From assembly GCA_964035545.1 (NCBI GenBank), contig OZ037767.1, forward strand, positions 7,800,207 through 7,864,206: 64,000 nucleotides of DNA, in the 5' to 3' direction. Within the stretch, counting starts at the first letter, position 1. Each line of letters opens with the position of its first letter. Shown here in pieces: positions 1 through 44,700 of this stretch. A model generated the notes under the pieces. It did no database searches and was not told the DNA's origin. It worked only from the letters and a program-made list of their open reading frames with translations. The position numbers were made by a program, and so were the translations under genes. The stretch is from Bugula neritina. Its lineage: Eukaryota > Bryozoa > Gymnolaemata > Cheilostomatida > Bugulidae.

Positions 1-364
1 CATAAGCACTTACTCTGGTTATATTATCTAATTCTTTGAGCCAACATAGAAAATTTGTATTTCTCGTTGGTGTAATAACGCATTAATTTACCATACTATA
101 CTGCTTACACATTTGTTAAAAAGCAAACTAAATATTTATTCTTAAAAAAGACTGAATTATTTGTAGCTCTTCAACTGACTACAAAAGCTAACTCTGCAAC
201 TCAAGTTGATATTTATTCAAATATTGCACATCATATCATTTTCTAAAAATATTCATCTATGCCCTAAAAAAAAGCACACTATATTATTTTCCACATTCAT
301 AAAATATTGCATGTAGAATTGAGTACGGCACGTTTTAGCCAAATTTTGTTATAGACACACTTAC

Positions 365-32417
<32,053 letters not shown>

Positions 32418-35400
32418 TCTCCCATCTGTACTCTGTTAACATTCAGTGCAAAATAAACTAACAGAGGAAGAAGAAGGAAGTTAGTTTGTAAAAACATTTA
32501 CGTAAGTAAATCTATTTATTAGATTCCTACATAATAAAGGGGGTGTTTTATTTAACCATTGTTACAAAGCAAGAATATGTTTAAATAGGTAAAAGGTTTT
32601 TGAATGCACTAAGCTCATTCATTCTTTTACTACTCAATTGTATGAGTTGCCTGTATTAAATAAATACAATCTTCACAATTCTATACAATCACTTTCTCTT
32701 TTATTTCTAAACTTGCTCTCTGTAATGCAAGCATAGTAACTCAAGCATATGTGCCAACTAGTCATAACAGGTTTTAGTAGCTAGTGTTGTTTCACATGAA
32801 ACAGAGTCTACAGCAGTAGAATCTAAACTAACTAATTATTTCCAGGATTCATCAATACCATATATTCACCCAAATACTCTAATTTATGACTACTGAGTAA
32901 AGTTATCCTGTTTTTTCAAAAGTACACTGGTGTTTAGAGTAATAAAAAAACTTCTTGGCATCTCATTACTAGTAGCTCTAGTAAAAGTAGATTTTAAATG
33001 CCCCAACAGTAAACACAACAACCACCAATGACCTCATTGACCCCATTAAAGTTCCTGTTTATGCCTTGCATTGGTGGCATTACTCATCTACTTTGCACTG
33101 ATTGTTAGATCTGTAGTTATGTGAGAGTGGTTTGGGTGACTAGCCCATGTTTTTGCCCCACATTTTCCGCCACAATATTGTGGTGAGGTGATACAGGAAA
33201 TGTTCAAATCTACTAAAATCTAAATAAAATCATATGACACTGAACGCATGTTAACAAAAGTAGCAGCAGTGTCATTAATTTTGTTTTTCGCTGTTTTGCA
33301 GCTAAATGTGCCTAGGGGCGCTACCTCAATCAATTAAAACTAATTAATTTTGTACACTATTACACAAACTCAATCAAAATTCCTAAGGGAAGTCTCAATT
33401 GCAAATAATTTTCATAAAATGAAGTTTGTTGACACCATAAATTAGGATGTTCCATAAGGAACAGTTGTGCAAGCATGCGCGTATGTGTGCGTACATGTGT
33501 GCCTGTTATTTATATTCTTCAACGCAATTGGATGCCTAATGACAATTGAAGCGTGGAAAGACAAGGGTATATAGTTTAACTAATCAGTCATTTAGGCTTA
33601 TAAGGCAAAAATGAGTTGCTTCAGAGCTGATGCGTATTATAAATATCTATACCAAAGTGCTTGTTCTAATAAAAGTAGCTGTTAAAGTTCAATACTTTGC
33701 TATGAGCATTCCTGCAAATACTCAATTAGGTTTCACTCTCGAAATTCTAAACAAGTCCACCATTTTTAATAAGTTATTTTAAAAGGCAAGCTACCTCAAA
33801 AATATCTGAAGCAATCACAATTTACGGTCTGCGATGAAATAAAGCTAGTTTATTAATTTTATGCTAAACAGTTGAATAATAAATTTTACTATCTGGTTTC
33901 TTTTTGTAATTCAATATATCTCTAGCTTGGAGACTGAGAAATAATTTAAAAAAAATTATTTAGTGAACATTTGGCTTATCAAAAAATATTTTTGATACAC
34001 AAAATTTGTTTAATATAAAATAAATTATTTCAACAATTGTTCAAGTAAATAATAAAGATAAAACTCAACCTAGGCAAAAGTGAAAAAAAACATGTTTTTA
34101 TATATATAAAAATATATTTCCTAATTCTTTTTAGGCACCTGAGATTTGATATTTGTAGCAACAGAAGTTGTCTGTCCATAAAAAGCAACAAATGCAGCAC
34201 CAGCCAGCCAACAAGAAATTGCTTGCTTCTAACTTCAAATAGAGAAGCTACATTTAATGCTCAATTTTTTACAATAAAGCAAAACTGTGTCTTTTCTAAA
34301 AAAGTTGCCCAACTGATGTATATAATTGCCCTTCTCACAAAAGAATCCTTCACAGGCAAAAATATTTTTTGTCTGTATTTAAAACTAGCAGAACAAAAGC
34401 TTTGGAGTGACATAAAGCAAAAACAATTGCATCTATATTATGTCTAACCCACCCAATTTTGTATGTCAGCACCCCTGCCACACCAAAATCTGGATGGAAA
34501 CTTTTGACTATTGGTTATTATTAAGCTGCATGTTTGAACTTTATTAGTAGTGAAAGCCATTGCATAAAAACACACTTGCTAATAATAAACCACTTGCTAT
34601 TAAATTCAACCAGAGGTTTGATATTATGCAAATTGATTTGAAATAATGAAAATTTATTTCTAAGTAGACCAAAGCCACAAATAAATACATTAGAATGCAT
34701 ACTGTGGAGCAAAAGAAATGCTACAATTATAACTAAGAATATCGGCTAATATTTTAGCAGCTGACAGCAGCTACAAGTTTAACAATATTGTTTATTCCAT
34801 CTACGTATATACACTGTAAACAGATGTTATATGTCATAGAAAAAACTTTGTTTAAATGCAATTCATTGTTGCAAATAAATAATGTTTTCGGTCTCCAAAC
34901 ATTCTTGTCTCGTTACAGAGCTATAAACTAGCTTTATTTCATGTGACATATAACATGTGAATAATAAAACAGAACGCACAACTCAAAAAATTATATTGTC
35001 TTACAGATAAAAAAATGTGTTCTCACAGTCTCTATAACGCTGTGTATAAATTTCACTAAATAAAAATTAATATTTTAGTGCAAAACTACTCTGTATAATA
35101 GATATATAAAAATAAACTGATTACCATGACCAATAGTCATATTTCTCAATCATCATAATAATAACTCAAAACCATAAATATTATAGCTTACCTTCCACAA
35201 ATAGAGTTCATGAAACTTATTATAGAGAGTAGTCAACATTTTTTTTTCTAAATATTTGAAAGATATTTAATAATTTTAAATGTTTGTAATCAATTTTTTG
35301 AATATAAAAAATAATAAAAGCAGTGAGTATTAAAAGTGAGTTGAAAATATTAAATAGTTTGCCATCATAAAGATAGAATACTAGTTAATTTGTCTTATGT

Positions 35401-35467
35401 AATACTTCCAGTCGGATTTGTTAGATTTAAAAATTAAAAGCCATGTTAGAATAAGTATATTGAATAT
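32418..35467. promoter_or_regulatory. Intergenic region between genes A and B
   Basis: 3 kb of AT-rich DNA. It should contain the promoter and 5' UTR of gene A and the 3' UTR of gene B (stop at 35468). Plus-strand TTTATT near 34,932 would be AATAAA in gene B sense. No convincing TATA box, no further gene, and no transposon domain was recognised; the frames at 34223-34447 and 34521-34712 look like chance. Confidence 0.5.
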
Positions 35468-35784
35468 TTAATTAGAAACTGCAGCATAAACATGATCTGA
35501 AGCAGCTGGTTGATCTATTTGCAGAACTTCATAATTTACATGCTCCTCTTTTTCAAAAGTTGTATTTATGTAAGTGGGTTGGCAAGCAGTTGTAGCAGAC
35601 ATGATATTAGAAGGTACTTCATAGGCTGATCCATTGTTTCTATCATTCGCAACAGGTGTAGGGAGGCCCAAATCTTTCATTGAGGCATTCTTTTTTCTTA
35701 GCATAATAATTATGCCACCAAATACAATTGCAATCATAAAGGTCAATGATAGGGCTGCTGATAATCCAATCACAATAAAAGAGT
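35468..35784 (-). CDS. Gene B last exon: transmembrane helix and tyrosine-motif tail
   Basis: Starts [20 protein letters not shown], a helix of about 23 residues, followed by MLRKKN as stop-transfer. The tail has four tyrosines: SAYEVP (Y-x-x-P, Crk/Abl-type SH2 site), TYINTT (Y-x-N, Grb2-type), VNYEVL (fits the ITIM consensus V-x-Y-x-x-L) and HVYAAV near the C-terminus (imperfect ITIM). The stop TAA is at 35468-35470. No kinase, phosphatase or TIR domain is present. A function as a phosphotyrosine-dependent adaptor-docking receptor is inferred from motifs only. Confidence 0.85.
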
Positions 35785-38700
35785 CTGAAAATAACAAATT
35801 ATAAAATGGGAAAAGAATGAACTTGGCTGATTAAACAACCTACTTATATTTACTCTTTAATTAAAGATAAATAGGTTAAAAGCAATGAACATACTAAAGT
35901 TTGCTGATTAAATGACCTACTTATATTTACTCTTTAATTTAAGATAGATTTTCAATAAGTTAAAAGCAATGATGGCATCCAAAAACAATGCATTTAAAAC
36001 AACTACCTTTAAATTCATTGCTATACCTATAGTAATCACCATGCAACCAGAATGTTACTATGCAATGTACTACAAAAATAATATTTAGGATTATAATTAT
36101 TTAGCTTTCACCCATTTAGGACTATATCTTATATATACAAAAGCTGTCTTACTAGAGTCTTTACAGATCAGCGGCTCTCCTAACCATTCAGTCATCAACT
36201 CAGTATTCACCACACAGTGTAGGTGATGGTCTCCTCCTTCTTGTTCTTTTCCTTTTTCACATTCATAGAGGATAAACTCCCCAATCTGTACTGAATCTCT
36301 TGGAGATGATTTAGTGCCAACTCCAGCTGGTGGGTTTGAGCATGTGGTAAGAGGAACTACAATCAATTGTAATATAACAGCTATGTTTGAACGGCAAAAA
36401 TAGTAAAAAACACTATTGGAATTTCAATATGTATGAAAATAACATGCTTTCTGGTTTGAACATATAGAATGGTACCTTTGTGCTATAATATTTATTGAAA
36501 GGTTGCAGTAAGACCCTCAGTTTTTGCATATTATTATTACTCTTTACATAAAATCAAATAGTTGTGAGTATAACCTATTAGTACCACACAATCAAAAATG
36601 CTAACCTTTGAAGCTGTGTCCTTCCCCAAGTAGTTTCACATACTCATCGTCAGAGCCCTGTAAACATAATTACATTAAAGTAAAATATATAAAGCTAATA
36701 CACATTCTCTGACTATAACTAACTTGTTAGGTAGACCAGAGAAAGAAGCAGCTTTTGATATAAAAGAGAGTGCAGCTGCTAAAGCCGGAAGAACGATTCG
36801 TATATCAGGCTACACCGTTTTTACTCCTTAGTGTGACTATATACACAGGATAGTTAAGGGCATCCTCACTAAGAATATCATGAATTTCTTTCAAAATGTA
36901 GTTTAAGTTCTTGAATAAAATTGCTCTGCGGGGGGGGGGAGGGGGGCATGCATGTTGCCTACTTGCAATTGTTTAGCCTAAGATTAAACTACAACCAATA
37001 ATCAGCAACCTTCATTAACTTTCTAATGCCTAATTATTGTGATTGTTGCTAAAGCTTCAAGTGCAATGAAATTTTTATGAAATATGCATTCCGGAGTTAT
37101 ATTACTATTGTTACCATTTTTTCGTTTTATAATAATACCGATACTAGAAATTTATTGTTCAAATTTCGGGTCTTCCTAAGTGCAAACCCCTCCCCCCAAT
37201 TTTCGGACAACAAAGGATATTTTGTGAGCGTGTACTTTGTTCTGTTTGTATAAAAGCAGGTGAGTTTCCAATGTAGATTCAGTCTACCACTGGAGCTCGA
37301 CTGTTGAAGACTACTCTATTACACTACAATAAGGATTGCTACTACTGAAGAATACCATCCATCTTGTTCTTTCTTACAAAGAGATATTGTAGTAACTTGT
37401 GGGTAATTGAATGAAATCAGGCGGGGAACATATTTCCTTGTTATAGAAGAGACAAGAGAGAGAATTGAAATAGCGGTGTGTGCTGTATCTTTATTGTATC
37501 TTTGATCCTTCAAGTTCGAGCTACAGTCCTCAAGTGAATGAAGCTCAAAAATAGGTTTCCTTTTATACTAGCCAGACATAGGAACTCTAGAACCTTCTAC
37601 CGACAGTAGGCAAAAGCTTGGTAGGGTATGGTGACATTTGTCATGTCAATAACCGACAGACGAATGTCGGCATCCACTTGCCAAACTCAGTCCAGCTGTC
37701 GCTTCACATGAATCAGCAAAAATGAACCCAACCAAGTGTATGCCTATTGTAACTTGGGGGAAGAGAGATTAACTATTTACTATGCTGAAGGCTTAGCAAT
37801 AGCCATAGTTTTTAAGGTGTTAGAGAGTTATGCCACACACTTAGCTATAACTACAGTATTTAGAAAATAGCCATAAGTAATGTCTCAAGGGAGACAACTG
37901 TGATGTTTACCACAATATGTTCAGCACTTAAGTTTTATTCAATCCACAAAGTTACTACAATGGTGGCAGCAGTGGGATTCTGAATAACTAAGTATCACCA
38001 AAGAGAACAAAATGGCCCAAGGGGAAAAAGAGAGGACAACCCCTGGAGCGCCAGAGACAGTAGCCCACACAATTGAGGCTCTGGTGACAGCCCTCCAAGA
38101 ATTACAGGAGACTGGGCAAGCGCCACCTGGTGACAGGTACCACCTCAAACCCTCGATTTTCGGAGGTGAAGGAGATGTCGAGCAGTTGATCCTCGAGTTT
38201 GAGGATGTGGCCACCATTGCTGAACGGCCAAGAACGGTGAGCATCTTTCATCTCTGGGCCTGTTTGACAGGCCGGGCCAAGAGTTTTGCACTTGGGCCTG
38301 GCAAAGCTCACATCATGCAAGCTTTCAGGGCCCAATTTGGCCTAACGACCGAGGAGGCCTCAGACCAACTACAAGCTACGAGAAGGGATCGGAGGATGCT
38401 TTTGCAAGACCACGCTAACGCGGCGAAACAATTGGCCCAGGCTGCCTTTTGGTTAGGCCACAGGTGCCGAACAATGCCTGCAAATAGAGAAGCGGGACGG
38501 GGACCCGTTCGCCTTGACGTGGAGACAGAGCTAGGGCAGGCCATCTTTCGACCAAAACCCACTCATTTTGGTCAAATATTTAAGTTTTGGTAATATTTCA
38601 ATTTATTTTATTGAACGCTTACATTTCTGTCACATGGACCCTATTTTTGATATATAATGTGGAACATGTATAGTAAAGCCATTTATGTGGTTTCTAATAT

Positions 38701-41700
38701 CTTGTTACTGCACCTACCCCATATCTACTGTACATTAAAAACTTATATCTAGATTATAGCATTTGTTGTAAATATGGTGCATGTTTGAGCTGATGCCTTG
38801 CTATAAACTTGCAAATTACACTTTGAAACGTGCTGCAAAAGCTTCAATTTTAAGCTAAAACAGAAGATAATTTTGACTCGGGAGGGCTCTCCTCCGGCCC
38901 TCCCGCACCCTCTCAGGCGGCCCATTGTGCGGGCCAGAGTTGTCCTTCCTATTGTCTCAGAGTACCAGTTGATAAACTTTTCATACCAACACGCCACTGG
39001 TCACTGCTGCTGGTTTTCTTGATTCTATTGGCTCTCCTTCTTTTGCTTCAGCCATCCTGCTTTGCTATTCTCATATGCAAGCCTACTTAATTATTCTGAA
39101 ACTCGCCGCTGCCACCAATGTACTGACTTTTTTGGGTAGAAAGCAATTAAGTGGGGAGCGTACCTCCGCAGTATAAGAAACAAGATAGCTTGTCCATGTT
39201 GAGTAGAATAATCTTTATTAAGTGCTATGAATTTATCTGGTTGTCTTCACCCAGCGAGCTCGGGTGGAAGACCGACCCTACTCTATAACTATCTTCGCCT
39301 AACAAAATACTAAGAAATAAAAATAAGTTGAATGTTCAAAGAACACTTTTAGAAAACAGAATGTATGATTTCCTATCTTCCCCTTCATAGTTTTCTAAAT
39401 AAAAAGCAAAGTCTAGATTACAATCAAAAAGAATTGCCTGTAAGCCCATAAGTGTGTTTAGAATTGTATATATAGTAATTTGCTTACACTGTGATAACTT
39501 ACATGGGGCACCCAGGTAGTAGCCATCCACACATCATAGTCTGCTGCCGAAGCCAGGTTTGTATTTGTGTAGCCATTGTAACTTTTTCCATCTCCAACAG
39601 TGAACTCATATCCACCAGGGGTATAGACCTTTGTGTCATTAGCCAGTATCTCAGCTGTTACGTAACAATTTTGAGTGAGAGTAAGACTTGCTCTAGATAC
39701 TGACTTGGAGTGAGAAGATTGAATACAGTTGCTACTAGATACAGCTCTTTTACTCCTGGTCTTTCTTTGAACCAGTATCAAGTAGGACCTGCAGCAAATG
39801 TTACCCAAAAAAATCATTTACCCGAACTATTTATTATGTGGTTTGTCTGACAAAAATGTGGCTGGTCAGTAACAAGAGACGAACTTGTGAAAAAGTATAA
39901 AAAAGATTTTGCAGAGTTGCTTATAGATTACAGATGTCAAAATTGGTAGATCTTATAGCTGAAGCTTTAGTTTCAGCTTCTTTTCTGCAAATATAGCCAA
40001 AAAGATCTTGATATAGTTATTGCAGAGTTATGCAATTAAATTTGAAAAGCCAGACTCTTTCAGTAAACTGGCATCTGGAAATGCAACTTTGGTTGAAACA
40101 TTGAATTAAATCAAAGAATTAACTGGACATGCTAATTAATCATCTGGTGACCACCATATTGTTTGACTATTATACAAAGTATATCTTGTACAACCTTGCA
40201 ATTCTGGTAGTCAAAATGAAATACTAAATAATTATACCTTATTTTAACAACCTCTTGCTGAAGTGGTAAAATGATAACTGTAACTTTTCCTGAACACACC
40301 ACAAGCTTGGTAAACAGGCTCTGATTCTTGACTAAAATTATTATTCAATTGTTAAAAAAAGTGAAACATAAACAGCTTCAGCGAGTGAAAAGTTATAATA
40401 TTTAGAAAACAGTATAAAAAGAGCTGAAATAACTACGAAATTGAAGCAGTAATCTAATTGTCATTTGTCAACATAATCGCCTGTTTGAAAAGTTGATAAT
40501 GCTGATAAGACCAATTGTAGTTTTAGAAGAGCTCTGTGATCATGTTTACTTACTTATAAACTTTATTACCAATAAATTTCACTATAGAATGTTGTGGACT
40601 TTATTAACTAATGTTGTGACAAAACCAAAAATTCAAATCCGGCTGCATTTGGATATGTAGCCTTTGGTAGTGTCTAGAATAAAAAATTTAGGTTATTATT
40701 GCAGAGCTGCGCTTGTAATGTCACAATAGTTGTATTTATAAAAAAAAAGAATTTTACCATGATATGTCCTATATAGTGTTTTAATGAGGGAGCAGCTGTG
40801 GTCTAAAGGTTAGATAGTCTGCTTAGTAAGCAGTGAGTTATGGGTTCGAGCCCAGACAAAGACCATTGGTGATGTTAGGAGGAGCATCTAGCCATAATTG
40901 CTCCCTATCTAAATGAGTACATAGCCTGATTTAACAAAAAACCTTTCTATCAAAGTTTTCTCACAGGGATGGCAACTATAAATTCTTGTGCAAGTTTAAA
41001 GTGTTTTGATTGTAGTTGAAATATTTTTTGGACAAAACAAATCATAAACAATATGTTATTTACTTTGCTATGGGCTTTGTACTTCCTGATGGTTACTAGT
41101 TCTTTGAATAAGGTTGTTATTTATTATTGCAGAGCATAACAATTAGTCCCAAAATTTAAAAAGAAGTTTTGAAGAATATTATCCCACAATATTAAAAATT
41201 ATACGAAATGGTAAGTTGAATTGAAATGTAATACTAACTGATGAATTCAGTAACAGTAGTTGCTGGTAGACTGGCAGGACTTGGAGCATATACTGAACCA
41301 GCTTGAGCTGTGCATTCTATCACAAAAGCAGACGCTATATTACATATAGAAGTCTTTTCTTCACCCTGATTGGTTGATGTGAAGTTGACTAATGGTATGA
41401 CACCAGCTGTATTTTTGTAGTTACATTCAATCTAAAAGATAAAGCATTTCATACAAAATAATTATGCATTGACAATTTCATGATTTTTATCTACATTAGT
41501 AAACCAGCTATATAGCTACAACTAGCTGACCCATCAATGCAGTTTCAAGATAATAAGCAGTCTTGTATACAGTTTTGGAAATATCTTGAAATAGATTACT
41601 GTCAGAAGAAAATCATAGCACCAATCACTGTTTGTTGTAATTGTAGTTAAACTCACTAAATAATAAGTAGTTACTCCTGTGTATTCTCTAGGCTTGTTTA

Positions 41701-44700
41701 GAGATACATTTATGCAGTTTTCTTCCGATGATTCCAAAGCAATACTGGGTGGAGTTGTTGGTTCTACAGCAAATTACAAAATAATAGAAAGTAATATTTC
41801 ATTTATTAATTTAGAGTAAAGACACAATTTTGATACATGTGAATAAACTAAATGCTAGTCTCTGAGTATATTCATGCTATAATTATTGGTGAATTTCAAC
41901 TGTTTGGTTAATTTCTTGAGAAATAATTATAATATTGTGAATTTAAAAAAATGTTTGTACCAATATTTCCAGTCATAACTGTCAGTTCTTTGGTTAAATT
42001 TTTGTTTTGTTCATTTCTAGCCTCTACTTCAAACTGGTAGCTGGTGTTGGCCATCAGATTAGAGAAAACATTCTGTTTACTGAACCCTGGCTGAGGAGAA
42101 CTTTTCATCCTGAAACTCAATTCTGTTGTACCATTTGGCCCACACCCACTCAGGAGGCTCTATTAGAAAGTCGCAAAACATTGCATACAGTATGTAAAAG
42201 GGCATAAGATATTACTGACATTTAGCAAGGTTTTTATTGCCAAAATGACATTAATATAGAAATAAAAAATATTATGCAATGTACAAATCAGTGAATGAGC
42301 ATACCTGGTTTTTAACAATTATTGTAACCTCCCGGTAACTGTTCCAGTTATTTTGATAAACATACTCATCTGTATAATCTATTTTTCCCACAAACTCTGG
42401 TGCTGAAAGAGAAGTGTCACTAAACACATGTGAAGATGTTGTGATGCACTTGAAGGTTCAACCTGTAGACTTATGGTACATTTTTATTGCTCCTTCTTTA
42501 TAAAATTGCTGTGTAAGCTTAGTGTCAAAAGAACACACGTACAAATGATATAACATCACATATACGGTATCTTATAGTAACAATGGCACCGGTAAAATGG
42601 CCCAAGTAAGAATGGCATAAAGCATGGTAAAGTAGGTACAATGACACATTTTTAAAATATGGGCTTAAGATCAGACTGGGTGTTTGGGATAGGAGTTCAG
42701 GTTTGAAAATAGGGGTTTGAGTTTGGAATTGGTGTTCAGGGGCTGAGGGTTTGAGCTTGGGGTTTGAAAATTTTAATGTTGTGTGCTATTTCTTCCTATA
42801 CTTTTATTTTTTATTTTAACCTACCCATCTCTTTCTGCTATTATTACTTGTGCCACGTTTACCTAAAATCCATATATGCATATATACCAGATGACAAGCA
42901 GCATACCTGTACACTCCTTAGTCATTACATGCAGAGAGATAAAAGGTCCAGGACACGTATCAGAATTTTCTGTATGATGAGAGACTAGAAATCTGTAACC
43001 AGTTCCTGGATTCAACTGAGTGGCAGTAAAATTCACTCTACCATCTTCATTCTCAACATTCAGGTTCATTTCACCAGTCAGACTGACTTCATACCTGTAT
43101 ATTGTGAAAAAATACAAAGTAGTTACTGTTATGCATACTTTTTGTTACCATTTTATTGAGCAACAGATAACAGTTAATATGGTATTAATATTTGTTGGAT
43201 GTTGATAGAAACATGCTTTTTCACATGTCACATATACTTACTGCAAGTTGCTGTAATGAACTTGAGGATTACAATTAAAAATCCAGGGTTGGGATTCACG
43301 ATTCCATTGACTGAAAGATGCTGTTACAGAAGTATAGTCTGGATATACTATGTCAGCATTCTCTTTTACACTGAACGTTGGGATATGATCTACAATATTT
43401 CATTAAGTGTCTAAATATAAAGTGGTTTAAATACGTGACTTGACCAAGAATTATCTCAGTTTTTTAATAACTTGCATAGTATAAGCAACATATTACACTT
43501 GAGTAATTTAACATTAGGAATGTATATGTAGATATACATGTATAAAATTTGTGCATTTACAAGTTCAAAGCTTTTTATTGCTAAACCTAGTAAAAAATCA
43601 TTACACAATGAAACTTATTAAACAAAGACTATACTTATAATAAAAAGTTATTGATTGAACTGCAAAATTGGTTAAAAGATCACACAAATAATAGTTTGTA
43701 ATAATGCTCACTTTTTTAATAAGTGTTGTAAATGTATAGCAAAAAATGCTTAGAGTGAGTCCTGGAACATTGAATAACATTTAATTGTCAGATTGCTAGT
43801 TAGCATGAGGGTGGTGACAGCTGTTTCCACCAGATGCAAACTACATTTGAAAGCTATTTTGTGTTAATTGAGGCTAGTAAGTAAATTAAAAAACTGATAC
43901 AAAAATTCTATGCAATAAAAAAAGTTATATTAATAAGCTAAATACAATAGACTCTGCTCACCATAGCCATATATTTCAACTTCTCTCAATGCTACTCCTA
44001 GAGCATTATCAGTGAGTATAGCAAACTGTTGTATGTATGGAGATACATTCAAGTCACATAACACATTAAACATAACTCCTTGAGCCTTGTAAACATATCT
44101 ACATCCCTTCCAGTTATTGTTTGACCCAGTGTTTGGTGGTTTGTTTACATCATGTGGGTCTGAGCTGGTCAGGTAGTACATCTGCTTTAGTCTGTCAGCT
44201 ATAAATCATGATTAAAATAGATAATTATAAAACCAGTTAGTGACTGAACAATATAACGAATAAAACTGTTGTTTATGATTTTAATTTGTACTTGTTCAAA
44301 TGCACAGCACTTAGTAATGAATATTATCATAATCAAAAAATTTCATTGTGTTGAAATAAAAATTAGTCACAGGTAGCAATGATTTAATGTTATTCTAATC
44401 TCCTTTAAATAAAACCTCATTTCATGCTAGAGTGCTTCTATTCTAATCTAATTTGTCACCAACAGTGGTTGGTTACTCAACTAGCTAATAAAAATTATTT
44501 TTATTATGAATATTTGCCATACTAATCAAGAAAATTAAAGATGCATAATTTTAACAAGCTACAAATAAGCAGTGTTGAAATTGCATTAACAATTGTGATG
44601 AAAATACATTAGGGTTTGCACATTATTAATATTTGTAGCTTTACACCTGATTTTTAATGCTCAGATTTTTTCACAAATATTGCAATTATTTTCTCACCTT

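Noticed and set aside
35468-36356. Sushi + TM exons as a separate small gene
   Set aside because: No signal peptide or start precedes the Sushi exon, and phases join without a break to the exons at 36,606-40,289 and on to the Fn3 domains, so one gene is the simpler model.
40797-40860. Functional tRNA-Thr gene
   Set aside because: A and B boxes and an anticodon-like arm are present, but the acceptor stem does not pair as in a tRNA, a non-tRNA body follows, and a target-site duplication encloses the whole; it is a SINE.
39788-41239. Direct splice from the third Fn3 exon of gene B to the exon ending at 39,788
   Set aside because: The phases do not agree and a TGA would follow at once; the 52-bp exon 40238-40289 resolves both phases and supplies the expected V.L.P strand.
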